NCBI GenBank assembly: GCA_016788045.1
Contig: JAEUTG010000034.1
Span: 1 to 64,000 of the forward strand
Reading direction: 5' to 3'
DNA from: Bacteroidales bacterium
GTDB lineage: Bacteria > Bacteroidota > Bacteroidia > Bacteroidales > Lentimicrobiaceae
DNA: 64,000 bases
The notes under the pieces were generated by a model, which did not search any database, was not told the origin of the DNA, and saw only the letters and a program-made list of their open reading frames with translations. Below, one piece after another: positions 9,386 through 19,327 of the stretch. The translations under genes and the position numbers were made by a program. Within the stretch, counting starts at the first letter, position 1. Every line of letters starts with the position of its first letter.

Positions 9386-10411
9386 TTATTGCCAGGCCGA
9401 TTCAAACTGTTGCAGGAAGCGTACATCATTTTCGGAGAACATACGCAGGTCCTTCACCTGGAAAGTAAGGTTGGTAATGCGCTCAATGCCCATGCCGAAT
9501 GCAAAACCGGAGTACACCTCAGGATCGATGCCACAATTTTTCAATACATTGGGATTTACCATGCCGCATCCGAGAATCTCAACCCATCCTGTGTATTTGC
9601 AGAAACTGCATCCTTTGCCACCACAGAGGTTGCAGGAGATATCCATTTCAGCAGAGGGTTCTGTAAATGGGAAATAGCTGGGCCTTAGCCTGATACGGGT
9701 ATCGGCGCTGAACATCTCCTTCGCAAAATAGAGCATGGTCTGACGCAGGTCCGCAAAACTGACATTTTTGTCCACATACAAACCTTCCACCTGATGGAAG
9801 AAGCAATGAGCCCTTGCTGAGATGGCTTCGTTGCGGTAAACCCGGCCGGGGAATATCATCCGGATGGGTGGCTTTGTCTTCTCCATCACCCTCACCTGAA
9901 CGCTGGATGTGTGGGTACGAAGGATGATATCCGGGTCTTTTTCTATGAAAAAGGTGTCCTGCATATCGCGGGCTGGATGCTCCGGGGCAAAATTAAGTGC
10001 GGAGAAGTTGTGCCAGTCATCTTCAATTTCCGGTCCCTCGGCAACAGTAAACCCGATGCGCGAAAAAATCTCAATCATGCGGTTCCGGATGATCATCAGC
10101 GGGTGCCTCGATCCGGCATCCCGGAAATTTACCGGAAGGGTTAAATCCTGCCCGGGTGCTCCACCGGTTTCAACGGACTCAAGCCCTGCCCGAAGACTCT
10201 CAATCTTCTGCTGAACCTGGTTTTTCAGCTCATTCAGCAACACACCCATTTCGCGACGCTCTTCTGCAGCCACATTTTTGAAATCGGCAAACAGATCGTT
10301 CAGTATGCCTTTCTTACCGGAATAACGGATACGGAACTGCTCGAGCTCGTCTTTGGTATTTGCTGAAAAGGCTTCAATATCAGCCAGGTATTTTTGAATT
10401 TGTTCTTTCAT
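9386..10411 (-). CDS. pheS: Phenylalanine-tRNA ligase alpha subunit
   Basis: This 341-residue catalytic alpha subunit charges tRNA-Phe together with PheT. An N-terminal coiled coil (about residues 1-85) for tRNA binding precedes the class II catalytic core. Visible core features are HPLMIIRNRMIEIF, TVAEGPEIEDDWHNFSALN, the motif 2 region GRVYRNEAISARAHCFFHQVEG and the C-terminal motif 3 GFAFGMGIERI. Length matches the family. pheT is not adjacent, as is common in this phylum. The gene follows the two cyclophilins by 2 bases and is probably co-transcribed with them. Confidence 0.97.
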   Translation of the reverse strand: MKEQIQKYLADIEAFSANTKDELEQFRIRYSGKKGILNDLFADFKNVAAEERREMGVLLNELKNQVQQKIESLRAGLESVETGGAPGQDLTLPVNFRDAGSRHPLMIIRNRMIEIFSRIGFTVAEGPEIEDDWHNFSALNFAPEHPARDMQDTFFIEKDPDIILRTHTSSVQVRVMEKTKPPIRMIFPGRVYRNEAISARAHCFFHQVEGLYVDKNVSFADLRQTMLYFAKEMFSADTRIRLRPSYFPFTEPSAEMDISCNLCGGKGCSFCKYTGWVEILGCGMVNPNVLKNCGIDPEVYSGFAFGMGIERITNLTFQVKDLRMFSENDVRFLQQFESAWQ

Positions 10412-10413
10412 TA

Positions 10414-11064
10414 CTATTTTATGACAGTGATTTTCATTTTCACATCCTTCACCGGCTTGTCACCAGGGCCGGTCTGTACTGCGGCAATCTTATCAATAAC
10501 TTCAAGTCCTGAAATAACCTCTCCGAAAACAGTATATTCATCGTCGAGGTGAGGGGTACCACCGGTTTTCTTATAGGCAGCCCTGCGTTCGGGACTGATC
10601 ACCTTGTTGGTCTGCTTCTGAAACATGTCGAGCTGCTGATCATTCAGTACCTGCCCCTGAACTATGTAAAATTGTGAACCTGAGGATGCTTTTTTGGGAT
10701 TCACCTGATCACCCTTACGGGCAGCCGCAAGGGCGCCTTTTTTGTGGAAATACTTACTGACAAATTCGGCCGGTACCGTGTAGCCGGGGTCGTTCATCTG
10801 ATTGCCCTGACCACCCCCCTGAATCATGAAGTTTTTAATCACCCGGTGAAATATTGAGCCATTGTACCATCCCTGTTTCACCAGTTTCAGAAAATTGTCG
10901 CGGTGTTGTGGTGTTTCGTTGTAAAGTACAGCGGTCATGTTGCCGAACTCTGTTTCAATCAGCACCTTGGTTTGTTTGGGTGCCGCGGGGGTTTTGGCAG
11001 TTTGTGAAAAAGCTATAGACACAGTGGTGAACAGCACCACCGAAAGAAGAAGCAATCTTTTCAT
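10414..11064 (-). CDS. Secreted cyclophilin-type peptidyl-prolyl isomerase (short paralogue)
   Basis: This 216-residue protein has a signal peptide (MKRLLLLSVVLFTTVSIAFS, cleavage near FSQT) and a cyclophilin domain. Core motifs are FHRVIKNFMIQGG, a GSQFYIVQG segment in the place of the usual SQFFI, and YTVFGEVISGLEVIDKI near the C-terminus. It would assist proline isomerisation during folding of exported proteins. A 40-residue insertion relative to PpiA lies between the GSQFYIV and FGEV motifs. Its start codon overlaps the stop of the upstream paralogue by 4 bases (ATGA), suggesting translational coupling after tandem duplication. Confidence 0.92.
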   Translation of the reverse strand: MKRLLLLSVVLFTTVSIAFSQTAKTPAAPKQTKVLIETEFGNMTAVLYNETPQHRDNFLKLVKQGWYNGSIFHRVIKNFMIQGGGQGNQMNDPGYTVPAEFVSKYFHKKGALAAARKGDQVNPKKASSGSQFYIVQGQVLNDQQLDMFQKQTNKVISPERRAAYKKTGGTPHLDDEYTVFGEVISGLEVIDKIAAVQTGPGDKPVKDVKMKITVIK

Positions 11065-11924
11065 GGTTTGGGTTTTTTACGGTTGATTACAGTTATTTTC
11101 ATGGGAATATCGGTCACCGGCCGATCGTTCCGGTCAGTCTTTTCAAGGGCGATTTCATCAACAACTTCCATACCGGAAACAACCTCACCGAAAATGGTGT
11201 ACTTACCATCCAGATGAGGAGCTCCGCCGAGGGTGGAATAAATCTTCCGTTGTTCTTCAGAAAGCCTGAACTCCGGAATCAGCACATATTCCTTGTTGAT
11301 CATCTGGTTCAGTGTGTCGAGGAGAAACCTGAAATGTGCAGTGTCTTTTTTTGCATCCGGAGAAAAAAACTGATTTCTCAGTTTCAGGTTCTCCGGTCTG
11401 TCCATGATGTTGACAAAAATCTGCTGTTTGGTCAGGGAGTTCTGTTCCTTTTCGATCATGTCGAGGTCGTCATTCGTAAAAACCTTCCCCTGCACAATAT
11501 AGAACTGTGAGCCGGACGAAAGACGTTTCGGGTTTATTTTATCATCTTCACGTGCCGCAGCCAGCACTCCCCGTTTGTGAAAATGCGCAGGTGTGATCTC
11601 AGCAGGAATGCTGTAGCCGGGTCCGCCATTCCCAAGCTCAACGCCTGCTTTCGCTCCTCGAGAGTCGGGATCGCCGCCCTGTATCATAAAACCTTTGATA
11701 ACCCGGTGAAACAGCGTGCTGTCGAAATAACCTTCACTGGCAAGTTTCAGAAAGTTGTCGCGGTGCTTAGGGGTATCATCGTACAGCCTGAGGGTGATGT
11801 CGCCTTTGGGTGTAGCGATCACCACAAGGCTCTCCTGACTGGGCACCTGTGCAGAAAGAACCAGCGGCAGTGCCAGTGAAAAGAGGTTAATTGCAAGAAT
11901 GGTTATGCTTAGCCGCGATACCAT
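11061..11924 (-). CDS. Secreted cyclophilin-type peptidyl-prolyl isomerase (long paralogue)
   Basis: This 287-residue paralogue of the next gene has an N-terminal signal sequence (hydrophobic stretch LSITILAINLFSLALPLVLS, cleavage near SAQV). Cyclophilin core motifs are LFHRVIKGFMIQGGDP, GSQFYIVQGKV and YTIFGEVVSGMEVVDEI. Its insertion between the GSQFYIV and FGEV motifs is longer than in the short copy (about 90 residues) and is charged, with a predicted helical character (MIEKEQNSLTKQQIF). The two copies probably divided tasks in periplasmic folding. It starts the cyclophilin-cyclophilin-pheS unit. Confidence 0.9.
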   Translation of the reverse strand: MVSRLSITILAINLFSLALPLVLSAQVPSQESLVVIATPKGDITLRLYDDTPKHRDNFLKLASEGYFDSTLFHRVIKGFMIQGGDPDSRGAKAGVELGNGGPGYSIPAEITPAHFHKRGVLAAAREDDKINPKRLSSGSQFYIVQGKVFTNDDLDMIEKEQNSLTKQQIFVNIMDRPENLKLRNQFFSPDAKKDTAHFRFLLDTLNQMINKEYVLIPEFRLSEEQRKIYSTLGGAPHLDGKYTIFGEVVSGMEVVDEIALEKTDRNDRPVTDIPMKITVINRKKPKP

Positions 11925-12209
11925 ACACCGGTAGTATTTGGATTGAGAAGTGCAAATTTACGAAAATCTGTCAGAAGTCAGGTGTCTGTCTCTTGTTGAT
12001 ACCCCTGATCAGCAAATCAGTTGCTTTACCACCTGATGAAAAACGAAGGAAAACCAATTTATTTTGCGGACAGCATTCAGGGTAAGCCGGCAAAGTAACT
12101 ATTTTTGTTTTGATTTCCATGGTAATCCCCGGCTCCTGAATACAGGCCTGACGGATGCTTAGGAAGTCCGGTTTTTAACTCCTGATAAAGTCACAAATAA
12201 TTCGAACCG

Positions 12210-14450
12210 ATGAGAAAGTTCATTTCCGTTTTCGTTATGTACCTGATGGTGATTGCCGCAGTTTCCTGCTCTTTGACAGTCGGTGCTCAGCATTTGTCCG
12301 TTGAACACCGTGTTGATTCGGTGCTTAGCCTGATGACCCTTGATGAGAAGATCGGACAGATGAATCAGTATTCAGGCTTTTGGGAAGCTACCGGTCCCAT
12401 TACCGAAGAAGGAGATAAGCTTGAGCAGGTGCGTAATGGAATGTTGGGGTCGATGCTCAATGTTACCGGATCTGGCCATACCCGGCAGATTCAGGAGATG
12501 GCCCTCCAATCAAGGCTGCGTATTCCCTTGCTTTTCGGGCAGGACATCATTCACGGTTACCGCACTATTTTCCCTATTCCCCTGGCAGAAGCTGCCAGCT
12601 GGGATCTTCAAGCTATTGAACAATCAGCCCGTATTGCCGCCACCGAAGCCTCAGCGGCCGGTGTTCACTGGACCTTTGCCCCCATGGTGGATATATCACG
12701 CGATCCGCGCTGGGGAAGGGTTATGGAGGGTGCCGGAGAAGACCCTTACCTGGGTTCGCTCATAGCTGCAGCCCGCGTCAGGGGCTTTCAGGGGAAAGGC
12801 CTGGGAAACACCGATGCCCTTATGGCCTGCGGCAAACACTTCGCAGCCTATGGAGCTGCCATCGGCGGTCGCGACTACAACAGTGTCGATATGAGCCTGC
12901 AGCAGCTTAACGACGTGTATCTGAAACCTTACAAAGCGGCAGTTGATGCCGGTGTCGCAACCATGATGAACTCGTTTAACGACATTAACGGCATACCGGC
13001 CACCGCCAACCAATACATTCTCCGCGACCTGCTTAAGGGCAGCTGGGGATTCACCGGCTTTGTTGTCAGCGACTGGGGTTCGGTGGGTGAAATGATCAAC
13101 CACGGCTATGTCACCAATGAAGCGGATGCCGCCAGGGCTGCCCTGACGGGTGGCTGCGACATGGATATGGAAAGCCGCTGTTACATTAAAAACATGAAGC
13201 AACTTGTACTTTCCGGGATCATCAGCGAATCCCTGATCGACGAATCGGTAAAGCTGATCCTCCGAAAGAAATTTGAAATGGGACTTTTTGATGATCCTTT
13301 CAGATTCTGCAGCGAAGAGCGCGAAAAACAACAATGGGATAACCCGCAGAATCGTGCTGCCGCCCGCAACATCGCCCGAAAAAGCATCGTTCTGCTGAAA
13401 AATGAGAACAAGTTGCTCCCGCTGAGCCGGGAGGTCAGAACAATCGCCATGATCGGTCCCCTTGTAAAAGCTGTAGGCGATAACAACGGCTTCTGGAGCT
13501 ACGCCTGGCCTGATGATTCAGCACGCATCGTAACCCAGTGGCAAGGAATCAGCAACAGGGCCGGGAAAAATGTTAAGATGCTTTATGCCAGAGGATGTGG
13601 CATTACTGAACCTGACACAAGCGGCTTTCGTGAAGCGGTGGTTGCTGCTATGAATGCCGATGTAGTCATAATGAGTGTGGGTGAATCAGCCAATATGAGC
13701 GGTGAAGCAAAAAGCCGCAGCAACATTCACTTGCCAGGGGTACAGGAAGAACTGGTAAAAGCCGTTTGTGCCACAGGAAAACCTGTGGTTTTGCTCATCA
13801 ATGCCGGAAGACCGCTGGTGTTTAACAACATTTCAGGCAATTCCGGTGCCATCCTCTACACCTGGTGGCTGGGCACTGAAGCCGGGAATGCCATCGCTGA
13901 TGTGGTTTTCGGCGATTACAATCCTTCGGGAAAGCTCCCCATGACCTTTCCACGCACCGAAGGTCAGATACCCGTCTATTACAGCTACCTGAATACTGGA
14001 CGCCCACCCAAAAATGAAAATGACCTGAACTATGTATCGGCATACACCGACCTGCCGAACTCCCCTGAATATCCTTTCGGATATGGCCTCAGCTATTCAA
14101 CTTTCAGCATTTCTGAACCGGTACCCGATAAAACAGTATTCAGCCCCGGAGAAGAAGTTCATGTCCGCGTTATAGTCACCAATACCGGGGAGACTGAAGG
14201 TACCGAAACAGTGCAGCTGTATTTCCGCGATAAAGTGGGCTCTTTGGTAAGACCGGTAAAACAGCTGGCCGGATTTCAGCAGGTATTGCTGAAAAAAGCT
14301 GAGTCGCGGACACTTACCTTCACCCTTACCGATAAAGACTTCAGCTTTTTCAATGATAAACTGGAGTTCAGGTCCGAACCCGGTGAATTTGAACTATTCG
14401 CCGGCAACTGTTCAGCCATAGAAAAAGGAGTAAGCATTTGGCTGAAATAG
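12210..14450 (+). CDS. bglX: Glycoside hydrolase family 3 beta-glucosidase, secreted
   Basis: This 746-residue exported enzyme has a signal peptide ending near VGAQ. The GH3 (alpha/beta)8 domain spans about residues 30-360. Its catalytic nucleophile is D288 in GFVVSDWGSV, and the substrate-binding stretch KHFAAYGAAIGGRDYN lies upstream. An alpha/beta sandwich domain follows (about 385-600, with NAGRPLVF), then a C-terminal fibronectin III-like domain (about 650-745). This is the BglX layout. It would release terminal beta-linked glucose or related sugars from oligosaccharides in the periplasm. It stands alone, outside any SusC/SusD locus. A TATTTTTG -7-like box lies at 12100-12107. Confidence 0.93.
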   Translation: MRKFISVFVMYLMVIAAVSCSLTVGAQHLSVEHRVDSVLSLMTLDEKIGQMNQYSGFWEATGPITEEGDKLEQVRNGMLGSMLNVTGSGHTRQIQEMALQSRLRIPLLFGQDIIHGYRTIFPIPLAEAASWDLQAIEQSARIAATEASAAGVHWTFAPMVDISRDPRWGRVMEGAGEDPYLGSLIAAARVRGFQGKGLGNTDALMACGKHFAAYGAAIGGRDYNSVDMSLQQLNDVYLKPYKAAVDAGVATMMNSFNDINGIPATANQYILRDLLKGSWGFTGFVVSDWGSVGEMINHGYVTNEADAARAALTGGCDMDMESRCYIKNMKQLVLSGIISESLIDESVKLILRKKFEMGLFDDPFRFCSEEREKQQWDNPQNRAAARNIARKSIVLLKNENKLLPLSREVRTIAMIGPLVKAVGDNNGFWSYAWPDDSARIVTQWQGISNRAGKNVKMLYARGCGITEPDTSGFREAVVAAMNADVVIMSVGESANMSGEAKSRSNIHLPGVQEELVKAVCATGKPVVLLINAGRPLVFNNISGNSGAILYTWWLGTEAGNAIADVVFGDYNPSGKLPMTFPRTEGQIPVYYSYLNTGRPPKNENDLNYVSAYTDLPNSPEYPFGYGLSYSTFSISEPVPDKTVFSPGEEVHVRVIVTNTGETEGTETVQLYFRDKVGSLVRPVKQLAGFQQVLLKKAESRTLTFTLTDKDFSFFNDKLEFRSEPGEFELFAGNCSAIEKGVSIWLK

Positions 14451-14480
14451 AGATCGGTCATATTGGCCGGGTTTCAGATG

Positions 14481-14505
14481 AAAAATCCGGATCAGGAAAA
14501 TCCGG
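14481..14505 (-). terminator. Probable terminator of tdk
   Basis: Arms CCGGAT (14487-14492) and ATCCGG (14500-14505) form a hairpin. On the minus strand it is followed by ATTTTTC, 17 bases past the thymidine kinase stop codon. It lies between two convergent genes. Confidence 0.5.
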
Positions 14506-14521
14506 AATGCTGAGGTGTGGC

Positions 14522-15118
14522 TTATTTCATTGGTTCCGCCTGTTTGGCTCTGGCTTTGGTGAAGCACTCGCGGCATAAGGGCTCATAGGTGTCTGTTTCC
14601 CCGAGCATAACCAGTTTATCCTCGGTGGTTTTCCGGTGCGAATAGTGGGCAAGGTTACCGCAATGCATACAGATGGCGTGTACCTTGGTTACATATTCAG
14701 CCGTTGCCATCAGCGCAGGAATCGGTCCGAAGGGTTTGCCGGTGAAGTCCATGTCCAGCCCAGCGATAATTACACGTATTCCACTGGCTGCCAGTTTATT
14801 GCATACGGAAATCAATTCATCATCAAAAAACTGGGCTTCATCAATACCTACCACATCCACATTGTTGGCGTACAGCAGAATCTGTGTAGATGACTGAACA
14901 GGGGTAGAACTGATGGAATTTTCGTTGTGTGAAACAACATTGATTTCGTCATAACGGGTATCTATGGCTGGTTTGAAAATTTCCACCCGCTGTTTTGCTA
15001 TTCTGGCGCGGTTAAGACGACGAATCAGCTCTTCGGTCTTGCCCGAGAACATCGAACCGCAGATAATTTCAATCCAACCACGGCGTTGAGAAGGGTTTAC
15101 AGCACTTTCAAGAAACAT
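14522..15118 (-). CDS. tdk: Thymidine kinase
   Basis: This 198-residue type II thymidine kinase phosphorylates thymidine with ATP in the pyrimidine salvage pathway. The P-loop GSMFSGKT is at residues 21-28, the catalytic/Walker B-like region is [12 protein letters not shown], and the lasso domain has the structural zinc site with CMHCG and CREC cysteine pairs. Length and motif order are standard. It is divergent from the hypothetical gene at 15273 and convergent with the GH3 gene. Confidence 0.96.
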   Translation of the reverse strand: MFLESAVNPSQRRGWIEIICGSMFSGKTEELIRRLNRARIAKQRVEIFKPAIDTRYDEINVVSHNENSISSTPVQSSTQILLYANNVDVVGIDEAQFFDDELISVCNKLAASGIRVIIAGLDMDFTGKPFGPIPALMATAEYVTKVHAICMHCGNLAHYSHRKTTEDKLVMLGETDTYEPLCRECFTKARAKQAEPMK

Positions 15119-15272
15119 TTACCGGTTCCGATAGGGATAACTTTAGTAATTTTGCTACTCAAAACGTTCAAACCTTAATTGGTTTTTGTTTTGTTCGAAT
15201 ACTTGGATGCAATGTACAAATATACCTGCATTCAGCGTTCATCAGTCTGGTGTTCATAAATATTGTTCAGCA

Positions 15273-16085
15273 ATGGAATCCCTGAAATCTGAAATAGATC
15301 AGTTACTCGTAAAAATAACGCAGAAATACGACAACCTGCCGGAAGGGCCGGTGTCCTCCATTGAGACGGATATCATTCTCGGCTTATTAAGAGAACTTTA
15401 TGAGATGACGGAGTTATTGCGAATAAAGCCTGATTCTTCAACTGTTGGCAAAACGGAGATACCTCATTACGGTCAGCCCATCAATGTGGTTAGTGCTCCT
15501 GCAAATGTTCCTGTTGTTGAAATTCCGGTTCCTGAGCCTCCGGCTGTTGTTCCGCCGGTAATACCCCCGATGACAGTTTCATCGCAGGATACTTTTCATT
15601 CAGAGAATATTCCGGTAACAGCCGACATCCCAAAGGGTGAAGAGCCGGTTGTTTCGGTCAGCCAGTTCAGACCCGAAGAGGAATTTGCACGCGATTCCGG
15701 GTATGTTATGCCTTCTCAGAAAGCTGAACCAACCGATCTGTTTGGTCAGATCAGTCTGGGGGAGAAACTGAAAACAGAAATACCTTCCGTAAAGGACAAG
15801 ATCACCCAGCACAAGACCGATCGTACCATTGCAGACAGGATTCAGCTGAAGCCGATCTCAGATTTGAAATCAGCGATCGGGATCAATGAAAAATTCCAGT
15901 TCATCAATGAGCTTTTCGAAGGATCGGCCGAGAGGTACAACGAAGCCCTGAATCTTCTCAATAACTGTTCATCGGCAGCCGAAGCCATGCAGCTGGTAGC
16001 CGATTTCAAAGCCCGCTACAACTGGGATGCACATGAACCCTCTGCCGGCAGACTGATTGAATTCATAACCAGACGCTACCTTTAG
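15273..16085 (+). CDS. Uncharacterised conserved Bacteroidota protein with Pro/Val-rich linker
   Basis: This 270-residue predicted cytosolic protein has an N-terminal helical segment (about residues 1-55), a low-complexity Pro/Val/Glu linker (about 70-130) and a C-terminal helical domain (about 185-270) carrying GINEKFQFINELFEGS and AMQLVADFKARYNW. I chose the ATG at 15273 because the 29 residues upstream look unlike protein and would cover the promoter region, including a TAATTTTG box at 15147-15154. I recognise the C-terminal pattern as common in this phylum but know no function. The next gene, a peptidase, follows after 11 bases and is probably co-transcribed. Confidence 0.7.
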   Translation: MESLKSEIDQLLVKITQKYDNLPEGPVSSIETDIILGLLRELYEMTELLRIKPDSSTVGKTEIPHYGQPINVVSAPANVPVVEIPVPEPPAVVPPVIPPMTVSSQDTFHSENIPVTADIPKGEEPVVSVSQFRPEEEFARDSGYVMPSQKAEPTDLFGQISLGEKLKTEIPSVKDKITQHKTDRTIADRIQLKPISDLKSAIGINEKFQFINELFEGSAERYNEALNLLNNCSSAAEAMQLVADFKARYNWDAHEPSAGRLIEFITRRYL

Positions 16086-16096
16086 TCCCCGAAACG

Positions 16097-17434
16097 ATGA
16101 TTTCAGCCAGAACCTCATCAGGATTGATCGCGTGGCTTACGCGGCCTGCACCACATGGCAGCATTGCATTGCTGCTGTTTTTGTCTCTAGCAGGGTTTGT
16201 TACAAAAGCCCAGGACATCGGTTATGCAAGGCGGATCATCGATACACTGGCTTCTGAAACCATGGCCGGAAGGGGCTATGTCCGCAATGCCAATGCGCTT
16301 GCCGCAGAATACATCGCCTCCCAACTGCATCGCAATAACGTGCAGGCTCCGGCAACAGGACCCTTTCAGGAATTTACCCTCCCCATCAATACTTTTCCGG
16401 GGAAAGCGGATCTGACAGTAAACGGAAAGCTCCTGAAGGCCGGTACTGATTTTATCGTATCAGCCACTTCTCCATCAGTTTCGGGGAATTTCAGGCTTAT
16501 CTCAGTCAGCCAGCGCACTTTGCTGAGCAGGAAGAAACTGGGTAAGCTGATTAAAAAAGACCATAGCGGATCAATGATCCTGATTGACAAATCGGGGTTG
16601 TCCAAAACAAGCCTCAGGCTGGTTGATTCAATCACGGGAACCAATGCCATGCGTGCTGACGGATACATCGTACTTACCGATCGTGCCCGCTTGCTGTGGG
16701 GCATTTCTCAGGGATACCGGCAACTCGGTTATCCGGTTTTTGAAGTACTGAAGCCTTCCATGCCTTTGAAAGCCCGGATAGCTGAAGTAAATCTGGAAGC
16801 GGTTTTTCATCCGGAAATGAAGGTGCGCAATGTGCTGGGTTTTATTCCCGGTGCGGCAGTTCCTGATTCCTTTCTTGTATTTTCGGCACATTTCGACCAT
16901 ATAGGGATGCTCGGTGATGTTGCTTACTTTCCGGGTGCCAACGACAACGCCAGCGGGGTTGCCATGATGCTCGACATGGCCCGCCACTATGCCTTGCCCG
17001 GAAACAGACACAGATACAGCCTCGCGTTTATCGCCCTTGCTGCAGAGGAAGCCGGACTGCTTGGATCGGAGTACTATGTGGAAAATCCCGTTTTCCCGCT
17101 TTCGCAGATTGCTTTTCTGATCAACCTCGATATGGTAGGTACCGGTAGTGAAGGAATTACAATGGTGAACGGAAAAACCTTTACACAACAGTTCGATAAA
17201 CTCTCGGCCATCAACGCAGAGAATGAATATATCCTCAAGGTTGCACAGCGTGGAGAAAGCTGCAACAGCGATCATTGCCCGTTCTACAAAAAGGGTGTAC
17301 CGGCTGTTTTTATCTATTCAATGGGTAAGGAACACACCGAATATCACAACATATACGATACTGCCGATCGTATCCCGCTCACAGAGTACGAGGATATTTT
17401 CAGGCTTCTGCGTGATTTTATCAACACCTTTTAA
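16097..17434 (+). CDS. M28 family zinc aminopeptidase, exported
   Basis: This 445-residue peptidase has an N-terminal export signal; the hydrophobic run SIALLLFLSLAGFV ends near TKAQ. A PA-like insert precedes the M28 catalytic core. Zinc and catalytic motifs appear in order: SAHFDHIG (first His), GANDNASGVA (bridging Asp), AAEEAGLLGS (catalytic Glu and ligand Glu), NLDMVG (Asp) and a C-terminal HTEYHNIYDTAD histidine. It would trim amino acids from peptides in the periplasm. The gene sits between the unknown gene at 15273 and rsmI with short gaps on both sides. Confidence 0.9.
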   Translation: MISARTSSGLIAWLTRPAPHGSIALLLFLSLAGFVTKAQDIGYARRIIDTLASETMAGRGYVRNANALAAEYIASQLHRNNVQAPATGPFQEFTLPINTFPGKADLTVNGKLLKAGTDFIVSATSPSVSGNFRLISVSQRTLLSRKKLGKLIKKDHSGSMILIDKSGLSKTSLRLVDSITGTNAMRADGYIVLTDRARLLWGISQGYRQLGYPVFEVLKPSMPLKARIAEVNLEAVFHPEMKVRNVLGFIPGAAVPDSFLVFSAHFDHIGMLGDVAYFPGANDNASGVAMMLDMARHYALPGNRHRYSLAFIALAAEEAGLLGSEYYVENPVFPLSQIAFLINLDMVGTGSEGITMVNGKTFTQQFDKLSAINAENEYILKVAQRGESCNSDHCPFYKKGVPAVFIYSMGKEHTEYHNIYDTADRIPLTEYEDIFRLLRDFINTF

Positions 17435-17444
17435 CCGGAGCTGT

Positions 17445-18146
<702 letters not shown>

Positions 18147-18342
18147 TGGGGATATAACCTCATTACAACAGTCCACATCAAAAATCCTGCTTCCCGGCTC
18201 CGGATTTTAAACCGTATGCTTATTTCGTACGCTTACGGACAGTCGTTTGTAGGATTCCGGACGGATTTCATTACATTTTAGCTCTTAAATATCTTGATAT
18301 CAGAGGTATATAGCTTTGGCACGATGTTGGTTATGATGTTGG

Positions 18343-18687
18343 GTGATACATAAATCCCTTCCAATGAACGATTGTTTTCCGGTAGTAATGGTGGTCGGCC
18401 TGCAAGGATGCAGTTCGATGTTTGCTGCCACTGAGCACAGCCATCTGCGCGAAGAAATCAGCCGGCGCATTGCCTATCCTGATTTTGCCAGGGCTTTTCA
18501 TCTGGAAGGGGTTGTTCACATTGATTTTAACACTGACAGCGATGGTCAGGTCTCCGTCTCAGGGAGTACGGGTTCACATGAGGGATTGATGGAGTATGTG
18601 AGAAACCGCATCGGTGAACTGGTACTTCCTGCCGGTGAATCGGGGGAACGGCGGTACCGCCTCATGCTTAAGTTCAGAATGTACTGA
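18343..18687 (+). CDS. Small secreted protein with TonB-C-like fold
   Basis: This protein has up to 114 residues. A GTG start at 18343 supplies the charged n-region of a signal peptide (hydrophobic PVVMVVGL, cleavage near SSMFA); an ATG at 18364 would give 107 residues. The mature part (EEISRRIAYPDFAR..LEGVVHIDFNTDSDGQVSV) has the pattern of TonB C-terminal-like small proteins of this phylum, which lack the transmembrane and proline-rich parts of TonB. The partner is unknown. A TAGCTTTG box at 18311-18318 may be its -7 element. Confidence 0.6.
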   Translation: MIHKSLPMNDCFPVVMVVGLQGCSSMFAATEHSHLREEISRRIAYPDFARAFHLEGVVHIDFNTDSDGQVSVSGSTGSHEGLMEYVRNRIGELVLPAGESGERRYRLMLKFRMY

Positions 18688-18776
18688 TACAGAATTCCGG
18701 TTGAATTCCCCACAAATTCAACCCGGGGTTCAGGTTACGGATTATACCGTGTGTGTTTTCTTAGTTGTGTGTGATA

Positions 18777-18804
18777 AAAAATCCTGCCCGGCAGGATTTT
18801 TTAT
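18777..18804 (+). terminator. Rho-independent terminator
   Basis: A palindrome ATCCTGCC-C-GGCAGGAT (18781-18797) is flanked by A5 on the left and T6 on the right, giving a tight hairpin plus U-tract. It lies about 90 bases after the small secreted protein gene and just before the Nudix gene. Confidence 0.7.
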
Positions 18805-18829
18805 TTTAATTTAGCCTGAAACAGATGAA

Positions 18830-19273
18830 ATGTATACCTACCCATATCCCAGGCCAGCTGTCACGGTAGATGCTGTGGTTTTCAGAAAACCGGCCTCCAA
18901 GGCAGAGATATTGCTGATAAAAAGGGCCAGAGCGCCTTTCGAAGGGCATTGGGCCTTGCCTGGTGGGTTTATTGAAATGGATGAGACTCCGGAAGAGGCT
19001 GTATTGCGTGAACTCAAAGAAGAAACCGGAATCACAGGGGTTGAGATGAAGCAGCTGCATACATACGGGGCCGTGGACCGCGATCCGAGGCACCGTACAC
19101 TCTCCATTGCTTATTTCGGTTTGCTCTCCGACAACACTCAGACAGCCTCGGGGGCGGATGATGCTGCAATGGCAGCCTGGTATTCTACAGAAGACCTACC
19201 CCGGCTTGCTTTTGATCATCTTCAGATTGTGCAGGATGCAATCAGGGCAGCCGGAGAAAACCACTTGTTCTGA
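18830..19273 (+). CDS. Nudix hydrolase
   Basis: This 147-residue protein has a complete Nudix box: GGFIEMDETPEEAVLRELKE, then ETGI, at about residues 44-68. It matches GX5EX7REUXEEXGU. The enzyme would hydrolyse a nucleoside diphosphate linked to another group. The N-terminal PRPAVTVDAVVF and the short length fit ADP-ribose pyrophosphatase-like members, but the substrate cannot be fixed by sequence alone. It is convergent with the elbB-like gene. Confidence 0.9.
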   Translation: MYTYPYPRPAVTVDAVVFRKPASKAEILLIKRARAPFEGHWALPGGFIEMDETPEEAVLRELKEETGITGVEMKQLHTYGAVDRDPRHRTLSIAYFGLLSDNTQTASGADDAAMAAWYSTEDLPRLAFDHLQIVQDAIRAAGENHLF

Positions 19274-19327
19274 TCTTATCAACCTGTACATGAACATTTA
19301 TTCTGTTGTATACAGGCTGAACTGCTA

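Noticed and set aside
12696..13334. 212-residue minus-strand open frame
   Set aside because: Antisense to the GH3 catalytic domain; no independent support.
16628..17275. 215-residue minus-strand open frame
   Set aside because: Antisense to the M28 peptidase catalytic core; no family match.
18147..18342. Possible tRNA or structured RNA
   Set aside because: Only a weak CCGTA/TACGG hairpin is present; there is no cloverleaf or T-arm consensus.
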